64,000 nt of DNA from assembly GCF_014700075.1 (NCBI RefSeq), contig NZ_JACXBU010000007.1, forward strand, positions 124,001 to 188,000, in the 5' to 3' direction. This document shows, piece by piece, positions 7,802 through 17,480 of the stretch (position 1 is its first letter; the number at the start of each line of letters is the position of its first letter). Position numbers and translations under genes: made by a program. This stretch comes from Pseudomonas sp. JM0905a. Lineage in GTDB: Bacteria > Pseudomonadota > Gammaproteobacteria > Pseudomonadales > Pseudomonadaceae. The notes under the pieces were generated by a model, which was not told where the DNA came from, made no database searches, and saw only the letters and a list, made by a program, of their open reading frames with translations.

Positions 7802-8799
7802 GGCGGTTCCTTACAGGGCTCTCGGAATTGAGTGCTGCAAGCAGGCTGTCATGGTCGCAGCTTGCAGTCGGTGCGTTGGAACACCTAGCCATCGGTGGGC
7901 TGACGCACCGTGCTGGTCTACCCGACCTGCGATGCTGTACAGGATGCACTGCATATCGCAGTGCCCTCATCCCCGAGGTGGATATGCACACTCACATGGG
8001 TACCAGCCTGCGGCGCAAGCTTCGCATGCCCCTTCCGAGGGGATGGCCACTCATCAAGACGCCCGGTCAATTACTGCTGCAGCGTGCCGAGGGGGCAAAC
8101 GAAGCGGCGCGGGTATCACAGAATGACGAACCGCCTCCGCACCAGGGCCCCACACCCTGAGCCTGGTGCTCTGCAGGGCAAAAGTGTTGCAGCGAACTGA
8201 CGGATCTCATGTGCCCAGACATGCTTGCTGAACCAGCCCGTAATGTTTCGGGTGTCGTCGAGACAGCCATGAATATCTCAAGCTACAGCGACAAGCCGGC
8301 TGAGCCGTGGACGCCCCGTGATCCACAAAAGCCTGGTGAAAGGTCACCACACCGGGCGGTCTTTTCCCGGTCCGAACTCTACTCGTTCCCAGTCCCGGAG
8401 GATGATATCGAGACAGTCCCCGACAGTGGGCCTGCCAGAAAACGACACCGGTAAAAGAAGCGATGCCAGGATTGCGAATTTACCTCTCAGGCTTACGGAT
8501 CAAGCAAGGGATGTTGGACCTCTATCCGTCTTGAACAGATAAACCTCGACCTTCGCAGCCGGCTTATGACCTCCCCTACGCATGCCCTGGGGAGGAAGTG
8601 GCCGTTACGACTGCTCATCCTACAGCGATGAGCCCTCGTACCTTGAGACGGCTTTTGGCCGATTGCTGACCTTCATGACAGGAAGCCTCCGGCCAGAAGT
8701 AGACTCTTCAGTTGCACAAGCAGCCCTCCCTGCTCACTCCCCGTAGGCCAGGACGCGCTGGTCACAGGGCGGTTGAACCAGGCCGGAAAACGCTCACCT
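7802..8799. other. One-kilobase stretch with no confident gene
   Basis: No domain-bearing frame was found in either direction. The best small candidate is a plus-strand frame at 8269-8454 (61 codons, Pro/Ser/Arg-rich, starting MNISSYSDKPAEPWTPRD), but its ribosome binding site is weak and it was not recognised. Some short frames overlap in both directions, as expected for high-GC DNA. The stretch may be degraded former coding DNA. Confidence 0.4.
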
Positions 8800-11598
8800 T
8801 CAGCACAGTGTCTCCAAGCACGCGCGTGCTGCTACAAGATCGGGCGTACCCAGGCCTTCTTCATAACGACCATAGACGGGTTCAAGCAGCTCCATCGCCG
8901 GCTGCCTATGCCCTTGGTCACGCCATACCTGGGCCAGGGTGGTCGCGCTGCGCAGCTCCCAGGCAAGCGCGCCGCCTCTGCGGGCCAGCTCCAACGATCG
9001 GGTCAGCAGGGCCTCTGCCCCCTCCGCCCCCGCCTCAAGCAGGCGGCAAGCCTCCAGTCGAAGCATTTCCGGGGCACACCATCCCGTGGCGCCGATGCTG
9101 CTCTGGAACGATGCAGGTCGCTCCTCGAACGACCTCGATCCCCCGAGTGTCATGACGATATCCCTCACCAATCCACTTGCCGGTAGCGTCGGTCTGGGAA
9201 GACCTTCGCAGCCCATCACCCCGGCATAGTGCTGTGCCCAGTCGGCGAACAACGGGATGGAATGGCGTGAGGAGGCCTCGAGCAGGAGGTGCAGGCGGCG
9301 GGACGCCTTCTCGTACTCGCCGTTGTAGTAGGGAATCACGCAACCGGCCGTGGCCAGCAAGTACGATATCGACGGGATGTGCTCCAGCTGGCAGGCCAGG
9401 TCCAGGGCCTGCTGCACGCGCCGTTCGGCCTGGTCCGGGTAACCCCGAAGCCAGAGGATACGAGCCAGGACGGTGAGCGATGCCACCCTTTGCTCGTATT
9501 GCACGCCCATGCAAAGCGCGAAGCGGTTCGGACGATTTTCGCGCTCGAGCGCCTCCAGCACCGATTCAGCCAGGCGATGGGCCCGCTCCTGCATCCCCGA
9601 ATAATGAAGGGCGAGGACCTTGAGGCGTTGCGAGCTGACCGCCAACTCTTCACCACGCCCCTGGGCCAATTGATCAAACTCTTCGCTCAGCGCCAAGGTT
9701 TGCAGGTACCGTCCAGAACGCAGGTTGGCCGCTAGCTGGCCCGAAATAGCATGGAGCATCGCGCCCGGGTCCCCGCTTCTCTCCGCGAGCGACTGGGCGC
9801 TCTGGAAGGCTCCTATGGCCTGGGTAGCGACAATCTGACCATGGTAGGAACAGTTGCCCAGCGCCAGCTGCAACTGCGTCGCCAGTTGCAGAGCCTCATC
9901 GCCTTCAGCATCGAAAGCCGCGCTCAGTAGACTGAGGGCACTCTCCACATAGGAACCGTACTCGTGCAGGAGCGACATCTCCTGCCAGATCGGTGCCGAG
10001 CATGCTGTCAGGCGAATGGCCAGGGGGTGGCGCACTTCGGCATCCAGCCCCCAGTTCAACGCTGAGCGAAGGTCACCCAGCCACCTGGCGTATCGCTCCA
10101 ACCAACGGCTGGTTGGCAGGCTTTCCCATTCAAGCTGCGCCTGCCCCAGGCGCGCCATGCAAATTCCAAGGTGTCGGACTCGGGTTTCGTGGAGCTCACC
10201 TGCCGCGTCCAGCTTTTCCAGGGCATAGAGCCGCGCCGGTTCGAGCAGGCGGTAAGAGAGCTCATCGTCGCTGACCTCGACGCTGATCAGCGACTTCATC
10301 GCCAACTGCGAGATGAGCATGCAACTGGCCCCAGGGTCGCCCGGGAGGCCAAACAGCGCCGCGACGGACTCCAGGGAAAAGCTCCCGCGAAACACTCCCA
10401 GGCGACGCAGGCCGGCCCGCTCCGCATCGGACAGCAGGGCGTAGCTCCAGTCGAACATTGCGCGCAAGTGCCGGTGCCGTGGATGGCCACCCTGTGCGTC
10501 GATGGGGCAGTCCAGGTAGCAGTCGCCGCCGTGCAACGCCGCGCCAATGTCCCGCTCGCTGGCGATCTGGCCGGCTGCCAGTTCAATCGCCAGAGGCATG
10601 CCGTCCAGGCGATGGCAAATATCAACGAGGCGCGGCAGATCCGCCGCACCAGGTTCGAAGGCCTCGTCGACGTTCCTGACCCGCTCGACCAGCAGGGCGA
10701 GCGCCGGGTAGGCAAGCGCCTCGGCGACCTCGGTAATCTGCATTGGTGGGTTGGCCAGCGGAGGCAATCGATAGACGCGCTCGTGCGCGGTACGCAGCGC
10801 CTCCCTGCTGGTGGCAAGCACATGAATCCCCGGAGCAGCGCACAGGAGGCACTCCATGAGGTGCGCAGCCGCTTCGACCATGTGCTCACAGTTGTCGATC
10901 AGCAGGAGCATCTCTCGAGAGCCGAGCTGGCTGCAGAGGATCTCGAGCGAGCTACCTGCCTGCCCGGGAATGCCCAGCAGCGCAGCGAGGGTGCTGGCGA
11001 GCGGCCCGGCATCCTGAAGCAGCGTAAGGTCGAGCATGCGGATCCCATCGCGATAGCGGCCGATCAGTTGCTCAGCCACCAGCAGGGCGACACTGGTCTT
11101 GCCGATTCCCCCGCAGCCCACCACCGAAACGCTGCGGCCGCTCTGCAGCTGGCCGATGATATGCGCTACTTCCCGCTCCCGGCCGACCAGGCGGCTGCGC
11201 CGCGTCGGCAGGTTGTGCTGGCCCGACGGATCCACGCTCATCAAAGGTGGGACACTGCCAACCCGGCTGATCGGCGCGACGAAACTGTAGCCACGCAGCG
11301 CCACCGTCACGATGTAGCGGCGCCCTTCCTGGCCATCTCCAAGAGCCTTCCGCAATGCCGCCATGTGCACGCGAAGGTTGCCTTCATCTACCGTCAGGCC
11401 GGGCCAGGCCCTGGCCATCAGGTCGCGCTTGCCGACGACCTCGCCGGCGTTTTCCAACAGCACGAGAAGCAGATCGAAGGCGCGCTGCCCCAGGCGTAGC
11501 GGTCGGCCGCTATCCACAATCGAGCGCGAGGTGGGATAGACCACGTAGGGGCCGAAGCACAACGCGGACTCGACCGGCATCAGTTGTTCTTTTCTCAT
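8800..11598 (-). CDS. Winged-helix / STAND ATPase / TPR transcriptional regulator
   Basis: A 932-residue regulator. An OmpR-type winged-helix DNA-binding domain occupies residues ~10-100 (LRLGQRAFDLLLVLLENAG, then GNLRVHMAALRKALG and the wing RGYSFVAPI). A STAND/NB-ARC-like ATPase follows, with Walker A VGCGGIGKTS, Walker B LLLIDNCEH and the sensor ATSREAL, then a winged-helix linker and about 400 residues of helical TPR-like repeats that usually hold the effector site. The architecture resembles signal-gated activators such as MalT/AfsR relatives. The start is put at 11598; a second Met at 11580 is equally possible because both ribosome sites are weak. It is the larger of two related regulators around the AraC-type gene at 12068, and no target gene is obvious. 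Confidence 0.85.
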   Translation of the reverse strand: MRKEQLMPVESALCFGPYVVYPTSRSIVDSGRPLRLGQRAFDLLLVLLENAGEVVGKRDLMARAWPGLTVDEGNLRVHMAALRKALGDGQEGRRYIVTVALRGYSFVAPISRVGSVPPLMSVDPSGQHNLPTRRSRLVGREREVAHIIGQLQSGRSVSVVGCGGIGKTSVALLVAEQLIGRYRDGIRMLDLTLLQDAGPLASTLAALLGIPGQAGSSLEILCSQLGSREMLLLIDNCEHMVEAAAHLMECLLCAAPGIHVLATSREALRTAHERVYRLPPLANPPMQITEVAEALAYPALALLVERVRNVDEAFEPGAADLPRLVDICHRLDGMPLAIELAAGQIASERDIGAALHGGDCYLDCPIDAQGGHPRHRHLRAMFDWSYALLSDAERAGLRRLGVFRGSFSLESVAALFGLPGDPGASCMLISQLAMKSLISVEVSDDELSYRLLEPARLYALEKLDAAGELHETRVRHLGICMARLGQAQLEWESLPTSRWLERYARWLGDLRSALNWGLDAEVRHPLAIRLTACSAPIWQEMSLLHEYGSYVESALSLLSAAFDAEGDEALQLATQLQLALGNCSYHGQIVATQAIGAFQSAQSLAERSGDPGAMLHAISGQLAANLRSGRYLQTLALSEEFDQLAQGRGEELAVSSQRLKVLALHYSGMQERAHRLAESVLEALERENRPNRFALCMGVQYEQRVASLTVLARILWLRGYPDQAERRVQQALDLACQLEHIPSISYLLATAGCVIPYYNGEYEKASRRLHLLLEASSRHSIPLFADWAQHYAGVMGCEGLPRPTLPASGLVRDIVMTLGGSRSFEERPASFQSSIGATGWCAPEMLRLEACRLLEAGAEGAEALLTRSLELARRGGALAWELRSATTLAQVWRDQGHRQPAMELLEPVYGRYEEGLGTPDLVAARACLETLC

Positions 11599-11984
11599 CG
11601 TTACCAACAGATCTTGGATGCAGGCCAGGTGCCGGCCTCTTTCTAACGGGAGGCCGCGAACGCAGCTCCGCAGAGCTGCCACCTCCGTTCTATTGCAAAA
11701 AAGGTGAGCTGCCGAGGGCTCTTCATAAAAATTAACAACGACCATTACCGCCGATTCCGGCGGCAAGCGGTTCATGAAAAACCGGGCGCTCGTCCCGCGC
11801 ACGGTCGTCACGGTGCAGACCTCGGCGGAAGTGACCGGCCGAACTCACCAAACCAGCACGGTTCACCCATGGCACTGGAGCACCTGACGGCGCCCTCCAG
11901 CCTCACAGAAACGTTGCAGAAAGATGGGCCTGGTCACGCCAGCTGCGCCATCGCCAAGTTCATGGCTCCCAGGAGACTGTCCAC

Positions 11985-12008
11985 TTAATGAACATTAACC
12001 GGCATTAA
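11985..12008. promoter_or_regulatory. Candidate operator: phased CATTAA repeats in a regulator intergenic region
   Basis: TTAATG at 11985-11990 is followed by CATTAA at 11993-11998 and again at 12003-12008. Together they make one near-palindrome and a ten-base-spaced direct repeat, directly between the divergent large regulator and AraC-type genes. A repeat spaced one helical turn apart, in an otherwise GC-rich gap, is typical of an operator. The binding protein is unknown. The rest of the 470-base gap holds no gene. Confidence 0.35.
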
Positions 12009-12067
12009 CTGGCCGCCTCGCTCAAGCCTGCGAAAGATAGCGATACATCAGATCGGCGAGAACACCC

Positions 12068-12466
12068 ATGCTGAGCGAAAGTATCGAGCGATCCACAGGC
12101 TACGCAGAAGCGCGCAAGCTCGCCCGCTGGCAGGAAGAACAAGCATTGAAGCTCATCCTCACGCACCTGGAAGGCGGCATCACCGTCACTTGGCTGGCGG
12201 ACGCCTGCGCACTTTCCAGAAGCGACTTCACACGCAAGTTCAAGGTCAGCACCGGCCACTCGCCGCTGGAATGGGTACGGCTCCAGCGGGTGGAAAAGGC
12301 CAAGCGCCTGCTGACCGATGCGGATCGGCCTTTGGCGGAGATCGGTCTGGAATGTGGCTTCTACGACCAAGCGCATTTCTGTCGTGTGTTCAACCGCCTG
12401 ACGGGAATTTCTCCCAAAGGCTGGATACGCCAGGCACGGGGCGCCCCCTCCACCTCCGCTTCGTAA
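12068..12466 (+). CDS. AraC-family DNA-binding protein (HTH domain only)
   Basis: A 132-residue protein made almost entirely of the AraC double helix-turn-helix (residues ~20-122). The first HTH reads VTWLADACALSRSDFTRKFK and the second LAEIGLECGFYDQAHFCRVF, followed by the family's closing GISPKGW. There is no sensor domain, so it resembles SoxS/MarA-type short activators or the tail of a longer ancestor. Expression level rather than ligand binding would set its activity. It is divergent from the 932-residue STAND regulator and convergent with the 457-residue one, so it may be part of the same control circuit. Confidence 0.8.
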   Translation: MLSESIERSTGYAEARKLARWQEEQALKLILTHLEGGITVTWLADACALSRSDFTRKFKVSTGHSPLEWVRLQRVEKAKRLLTDADRPLAEIGLECGFYDQAHFCRVFNRLTGISPKGWIRQARGAPSTSAS

Positions 12467-12642
12467 CCGAACGGGTTGTCGGAATCGACACGATCGCCGG
12501 CAACTCCCGCCTGCATCCACCGGCCGCCTGTGGCGATGAAGAACCCGGTCGTCGTGCGGCCCTGTGTAGCGAGCACGAGATGCAAGCCGGTAACGGATAC
12601 AGGCGATGGCACGGTAGACGGCGCGTGGCCAAGTCTTCAGCG

Positions 12643-14016
12643 TCACGCCGCCGGGCTAGCGGCGTCAGGCCTGCTGACGCCGATCCCGTCGAGTACATAG
12701 GCGCGAACCGTGTGAAGCATCCGGTAGCGCACGCCGGGCTCGCCCTCTTCCACCAGCAACAGCGACTTGTCGGCCAACTGGCAGACCGCGGCGAAGATGC
12801 GCTCGCGGCACAGCCGGGTATCCACCAGCGCGCTCAGCGCCGCTTCCAGCGTGAAGCTGCTGCCCAGCCGCGCAAGCAGGCGCAGGCATGTTTGTTCGGT
12901 GCCGCTGAGCTGGTCATAGCTCCAGTCGTAGGTGGCGCACAGGCTGCGTTGCCGCGCTGGGGCGGTGCGGCGGCCGGGCATATGCAGTAGGACGCCGCTG
13001 TCGAGTAGCTTCGGCAGTCCGGTCAGGCCCAGGGTATCGATCTGGCGGGCGGCCATCTCGATAGCCAGCGGGATACCGTCCAGACGCCGGCAGACTTCGA
13101 CTATCGCGTGCACCTGGGCCGGGCCCAAGTCCAGGCGGTCACACACATCTCGCGCGCGCTGCACGAAGAGTTGCACGGCCGAACAGCACAGCGCGCCGAC
13201 CAGCGTCACCTGGTCGCTGACGGGCAGTTCCAGCGGCGGCAGGCGCAGTACGTGTTCACCCTCGGCACGCAACGGTTCGCGGCTGGTGGCCAGGACGCTG
13301 AGCGCCGGGTGCTGGCGCAACAGCCGCTCGATCAGTTGGGCGCAGGCGCAAGCCAAGTGCTCGCAGTTGTCCAGCACCAGCAGCCGCCGTCCTTCGCCGG
13401 CCGCATCGAGCACCGTGGCGAGCAACTGGGCCAGCGCCTCGGCGTCGGATACTGACGACAGGTCGAGGAACCGAATGCAGCCGTAGTGCTGCTGTAGCGA
13501 CTCGCAGACCTGGATTGCCAATGAGGTCTTGCCTATCCCGCCCGGCCCCACCAGGGTCAGCAGGCGGGTGCCCAGCATCTGCTCGAACAGGTGCTGGGTG
13601 AGGCGCCCGCGCCCCACCAGCCCCACCAGCAACACAGGTAAATTGCTGGCGGACGCGACCTGGATCGGCTGAGCCTGCAGCGACTCCACCACGCCGACGA
13701 AGCCGTAGCCGCGCAGCGGCACGTTGGCGATGTAGCGTTCGCCGGTGTGGCCCTCGCCGAGGGCGCGGCGCAGTGCGGCGATATGCACCCGCAGGTTGAT
13801 TTCCTCGACGACCGTGCTGCCCCAGACGCGGGCAATGATGGTCTCCTTGGCGATGATCTCGCCGGGCTGAGCCACCAGTACCAGGAGGATGTCCAGGGCG
13901 CGGCTGCCGATGCGGATCGGGCGATCGCCCTGCAACAGTTGACGCTTATAGGGGTGCAGTTGGAAGCGGCCGAACTGCAATACCGTTTCCGTGCCGATTG
14001 GCGTGGGTGCGCTCAT
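12643..14016 (-). CDS. Winged-helix / STAND ATPase regulator, short form
   Basis: A 457-residue paralogue-like relative of the 932-residue regulator. It has an OmpR-type winged helix at ~15-105 (IRIGSRALDILLVLVAQPG, NLRVHIAALRRALG, RGYGFVGVV), then a STAND ATPase with Walker A VGPGGIGKTS, Walker B LLVLDNCEH and ATSREPL. It stops shortly after the winged-helix linker (RYRMLHTVRAYVLDGIG), where the larger protein continues into TPR repeats. The missing sensor half suggests a natural short form that needs a partner, or a C-terminal truncation. The start at 14016 is preferred over 14169 because the extra 51 residues look unrelated. Target genes are unknown. Confidence 0.8.
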   Translation of the reverse strand: MSAPTPIGTETVLQFGRFQLHPYKRQLLQGDRPIRIGSRALDILLVLVAQPGEIIAKETIIARVWGSTVVEEINLRVHIAALRRALGEGHTGERYIANVPLRGYGFVGVVESLQAQPIQVASASNLPVLLVGLVGRGRLTQHLFEQMLGTRLLTLVGPGGIGKTSLAIQVCESLQQHYGCIRFLDLSSVSDAEALAQLLATVLDAAGEGRRLLVLDNCEHLACACAQLIERLLRQHPALSVLATSREPLRAEGEHVLRLPPLELPVSDQVTLVGALCCSAVQLFVQRARDVCDRLDLGPAQVHAIVEVCRRLDGIPLAIEMAARQIDTLGLTGLPKLLDSGVLLHMPGRRTAPARQRSLCATYDWSYDQLSGTEQTCLRLLARLGSSFTLEAALSALVDTRLCRERIFAAVCQLADKSLLLVEEGEPGVRYRMLHTVRAYVLDGIGVSRPDAASPAA

Positions 14017-14187
14017 GTCGTCTCGCGCCTTGCCCGCACGAACCGCTCTACCACGGGGGTATCCGAGCGAATCCGAACGAATCGGGGCGGTGGCTCCTGT
14101 TTGTCGATGGACCCATTCTCCGGTCTCTGGAGAACAGCGCAATTCGGCCAGAGGGACGGATACGGCCAAGAAGGGTGCGTCAGACGG

Positions 14188-15144
14188 TCAACTAGTGGAA
14201 AACTGTTGGCGGTACTGACTGGGCGTCATGCCAATGCGCTCACTGAACACAGCGCGAAGGTGCCGGGCGCTGCCGAAGCCGCTACGGCAGGCCACCACCT
14301 TCAGTGGCAGGTCAGTCGTTTCCAGCAACCGCCGCACGTGCTCGATGCGGGCATTCTGCAGGTACTGCATGGGCGTCAGTTTTACTTCGCGCTGGAAGGC
14401 GCGGGCGAAATTGCGCGGGCTCATCGCCGCCAGCTCGGCCATACGCTTGATGGTAAAGGGCTCCTCAATGTGATCGGCCATGTAGGCCTGCACCCGCGCG
14501 ATTGCCGAGCCATCGCGCAGAACCGTGGCCAGCAGCGGTGCAAAGGGGGCTTGGCCGCCCTGACGCTTCATCACCACCAGCAGCACCTTCGCCACCTCCA
14601 GCGCCAGCTCCTTGCCATGGTCCTCGCCGAGTACCGCCAGGGCCATGTCGATGCCGGCGGTGATGCCGCCGGTGGTGATCAGGTTGCGGTCCACCACGTA
14701 GATCTGCTCGGCCTCCACCCGCGTGCAAGGGAAACGCTGCGCCAGGCGCTCCAGGTAGTTCCAGTGGGTGGTGCAACGGTAGCCGTCGAGCAAGCCGGCG
14801 TTGCCCAGCAGGAAGGCACCGGTGCAAATCGCCCCGTGTCGCCGCGCGCGCCCTGCCGCCTGTGGTAGCCAGGCACTCAGCGTTGGTTGTGCGGTGTCGT
14901 AGGCGCCGGGGCCGCCGGGCACCAGCAGCAGGTCGATGCCGGCGGGCAGCTCTTCCAGGGTCAGGTCGGCCAGCATCTTCAGGCCGCAGGAACTGCGGAT
15001 CGGCTCGCGGCTCTCGGCGACGGTCAGCAAGCGGTAGTGATGCTCCGGCGCGAGGAAGCGATTGGCGATGGAAAACACCTCCATCGGCCCCGACACATCG
15101 AGCATCAGCACATCGCTATAAAGCACCATCGCCACTGTCTTCAT
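14188..15144 (-). CDS. GlxA-family transcriptional regulator (DJ-1/PfpI + AraC)
   Basis: A 318-residue protein. Residues 1-~175 are a DJ-1/PfpI-like domain with the nucleophile-elbow region HGAICTGAFLLGNAGLLDG. Residues ~210-315 are an AraC-type double HTH (FTIKRMAELAAMSPRNFARA, then LKVVACRSGFGSARHLRAVF). Members of this family sense amine or osmolyte-type metabolites (for example GbdR, ArgR and CdhR in Pseudomonas). The ATG at 15144 is chosen over a TTG at 15159. It is divergent from the YcaC-like hydrolase at 15386, which is the most natural target. Confidence 0.88.
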   Translation of the reverse strand: MKTVAMVLYSDVLMLDVSGPMEVFSIANRFLAPEHHYRLLTVAESREPIRSSCGLKMLADLTLEELPAGIDLLLVPGGPGAYDTAQPTLSAWLPQAAGRARRHGAICTGAFLLGNAGLLDGYRCTTHWNYLERLAQRFPCTRVEAEQIYVVDRNLITTGGITAGIDMALAVLGEDHGKELALEVAKVLLVVMKRQGGQAPFAPLLATVLRDGSAIARVQAYMADHIEEPFTIKRMAELAAMSPRNFARAFQREVKLTPMQYLQNARIEHVRRLLETTDLPLKVVACRSGFGSARHLRAVFSERIGMTPSQYRQQFSTS

Positions 15145-15385
15145 CGCACCACCGCTCAATTCGCCACCCTCACTCTCTCAGCGTCACAGCAACCCATTGG
15201 CTGATCTGCGTATCTGCCTACACGAAACAGCCATTCTATCTGCGACGTGCACAACGCGCCCGCACCGAGCACATCGATCCAATAACTCCTCCGCCACCCC
15301 GGCGATAGTGGGCCCATCGCGCCGGCCGCCAGCTGGCGCGTCTCTTTGCGCCATCCGGCGCGCCAACGACCCAGGAGCCCCAATC

Positions 15386-16039
15386 ATGGCCACAGCTTCC
15401 GCCGTTCCCGGCAAGACCCTGCTCAGCCCCATCGACCACACCCTGATCATGATCGACCACCAGTCGCAGATGTCGTTCGCCACCAAGTCGATCGACGCAG
15501 TGGCCCTGCGCAACAACACCGCACTGGTGGCCAAGGCGGCGAAGGAGTTCGGCGTCTCCACCATCCTCACCACCGTTGCCGAGAAGAGCTTCTCCGGGCC
15601 GATCTTCGACGAGATCAAGTCGGTGTTCCCCGAGCACAACGTCATCGACCGCACCAGCATGAACACCTGGGAAGACCCCCGAATCGCTGTGGAAGTGAAC
15701 AAGTTCGGCAAGCAGAAGATCGTCCTGGCCGGCCTCTGGACTTCCGTATGCATCGTCGGCCCGGCACTGTCGGCACTGGACCAGGGCTTCGAGGTCTACG
15801 TGATCGCCGATGCCTGTGGCGACGTGTCCACCGAGGCCCACGAGATGGCGCTGCAGCGCATGATCCAGCTCGGCGCGCGTCCCATGACCTCCCTCCAGTA
15901 CCTGCTCGAACTGCAACGCGACTGGGCCCGCGGCGAGACCTACGACCAGACCGTGAAGACCTCCATCGAGCACGGCGGCGCCTACGGCCTGGGCCTGATC
16001 TACGCCAAGACCATGTTCAACGCCAGCGAAGGCCACTGA
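15386..16039 (+). CDS. YcaC-like isochorismatase-family cysteine hydrolase
   Basis: A 217-residue cytoplasmic hydrolase of the isochorismatase-like fold. The catalytic Asp is likely Asp24 (LIMIDHQSQMSF) and the nucleophile Cys122 (AGLWTSVCIVGPALSAL); the family also uses a Lys between them. The length and the LWTSVC motif fit the YcaC subgroup, which forms ring-shaped oligomers and has no settled substrate. A clear AGGAG lies nine bases before the ATG; the frame is open further upstream, but that part overlaps the intergenic region. The divergent GlxA-type regulator probably controls it. Members are often called nicotinamidase-related, which cannot be decided here. Confidence 0.88.
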   Translation: MATASAVPGKTLLSPIDHTLIMIDHQSQMSFATKSIDAVALRNNTALVAKAAKEFGVSTILTTVAEKSFSGPIFDEIKSVFPEHNVIDRTSMNTWEDPRIAVEVNKFGKQKIVLAGLWTSVCIVGPALSALDQGFEVYVIADACGDVSTEAHEMALQRMIQLGARPMTSLQYLLELQRDWARGETYDQTVKTSIEHGGAYGLGLIYAKTMFNASEGH

Positions 16040-16201
16040 GCCTCGCGAGGGAGCGGCGCTGCCGCTCCCCCTCCCCTTTCTTCCTGGTAGCTCCCCTGTC
16101 CCCAGACGACCGTCCCGGCGGCGTTTTCTTATTCCGCCACGAACAGGCTCGGACGTCTGCGCCGGGTATCGCTTCGCTCCCTCCGACGAAAAGCACTGGC
16201 C

Positions 16202-17113
16202 TCAGGGCAGTGGCGCGCTCATGTATTCGACCATTCGCTCGCGCAGCCACCGCTCGCCCGGGTCGTTGTCGTGGGCGGCGCTCCAGACCAGGGAAAGTTC
16301 CGCCGGCTTGATCTCCAACGGCGGGTCCTCGGCACGCAAGCAGCGGTCTTCCACCAGGGCACAGGCAGCGTAGTCCGGCACTGTGGCGATCATCTCGGTG
16401 TTGCGCAGCAACGCGCGAAGGCTGCCGAACTGCGGCACGGCCAGCACGACCCGGCGGCGACGGTCGATGCGTTCCAGGTCGAGGTCGATGGCGCCGCTGA
16501 GGTCGCCGGAGAAGGAGACCATCGCATGCGGCCGCGAGCAGTATTCATCCAGGGTCAGCGGGCCGGGGCGGTCGTCGCCGCGCAGCACCTTCACGCCGAT
16601 GTCGCGCAGCTTGCGGCGCTTGGCATTGGCCGGCAGATCCGTGGTGTAGCTGACACCGGCGGTGATCTCGCCGGAGGACAGCAGCGCCGGCATCAGCAGG
16701 AAGTTGGCACGGCGCACCACCACCGTGATGTTCGGTGCCTCCTGCTGCAGACGCGCGAGGAGCGCGGGGAACAGACCGAATTCGGCGTCGTCCGAGAGAC
16801 CCAGGCGGAAGATGTTGCAACTGCTCTGCGGGTCAAAGCTCTTGGCGCGGCTGACGGCGGCGGAGATCACGTCCATCGCCGGACGCAGTTCCTCGAAGAT
16901 GTGCAGTGCCCGACTGGTGGGTTCCATGCCGCGACCGACGCGCACCAGCAGCGGGTCGTCGAACAGGTCGCGCAGTCGCGCCAGGGCGGCGCTGACGGTG
17001 GACTGGGTGATGAACTGCTTCTCGCCGACGCGGGTGAGGTTCCGCTCCAGCATCAGGGATTCGAAGATCACCAGCAGGTTCATGTCCAGGCGGCGCAGGT
17101 CGTTTCGGTTCAT
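16202..17113 (-). CDS. LysR-family transcriptional regulator (NodD/DntR-like)
   Basis: A 303-residue regulator. It has a winged helix at residues 1-66 (LNLLVIFESLMLERNLTRV-type opening, then TQSTVSAALARLRDLFDDPL) and the LVRVGRGMEPTSRA extension typical of the NodD/DntR/PcpR branch, followed by a two-lobed effector-binding domain. It sits between the YcaC-like hydrolase and the amidohydrolase run, reads in the same direction as the latter, and is separated from it by a strong bidirectional terminator at 17341-17379. Aromatic or hydrophobic effectors are usual for this branch, but the ligand is unknown. Confidence 0.88.
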   Translation of the reverse strand: MNRNDLRRLDMNLLVIFESLMLERNLTRVGEKQFITQSTVSAALARLRDLFDDPLLVRVGRGMEPTSRALHIFEELRPAMDVISAAVSRAKSFDPQSSCNIFRLGLSDDAEFGLFPALLARLQQEAPNITVVVRRANFLLMPALLSSGEITAGVSYTTDLPANAKRRKLRDIGVKVLRGDDRPGPLTLDEYCSRPHAMVSFSGDLSGAIDLDLERIDRRRRVVLAVPQFGSLRALLRNTEMIATVPDYAACALVEDRCLRAEDPPLEIKPAELSLVWSAAHDNDPGERWLRERMVEYMSAPLP

Positions 17114-17340
17114 GGGTAGTCGCTCGGGGCTCTGAGGAATGCGGTTGGTTACCCGGGAGAAGGGTCATGCCAGTCGATCAACTTTCGCTGCGCTTTTCTT
17201 GTACGGCTGCGCTCGAAACCACCGTCCACGGCCCGATTCGATCAAGCATCGGATCGCCTTCCCTTGCCCCCATTCCGGAGCGGCCTTCCGCCGCTGATGG
17301 AACCACAGGAGAAGGGAGATGCCGCTCGCGTAAAACAAAA

Positions 17341-17379
17341 CGCCCCGCGAGCTGGATAGCGCTCGCGGGGCGTGCTTTT
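17341..17379. terminator. Strong intrinsic terminator, probably bidirectional
   Basis: A perfect 12-base stem (17341-17352 with 17361-17372) has an eight-base loop, an A-rich stretch on its left (17332-17340) and CTTTT on its right. It lies between the end of the amidohydrolase gene and the start of the LysR gene, so it should end leftward transcription of the amidohydrolase operon. Confidence 0.85.
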
Positions 17380-17480
17380 CGCCAGGGATCAGCGCCGATC
17401 GAAGCGATCCAGGTTCGTTACCTCGGTCCGGGCATTGAACTGGAAACGCTTCCGACAGGCAACAGCGTCGACCTGATTCA

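Noticed and set aside
8269-8454. Possible 61-residue plus-strand protein
   Set aside because: Pro/Ser/Arg-rich composition, weak ribosome site and no family. Kept only as a note in the gap entry.
10171-11499. Long plus-strand open frame opposite the large STAND regulator
   Set aside because: It is an antisense shadow in high-GC DNA; the minus-strand frame has full domain motifs and this one has none.
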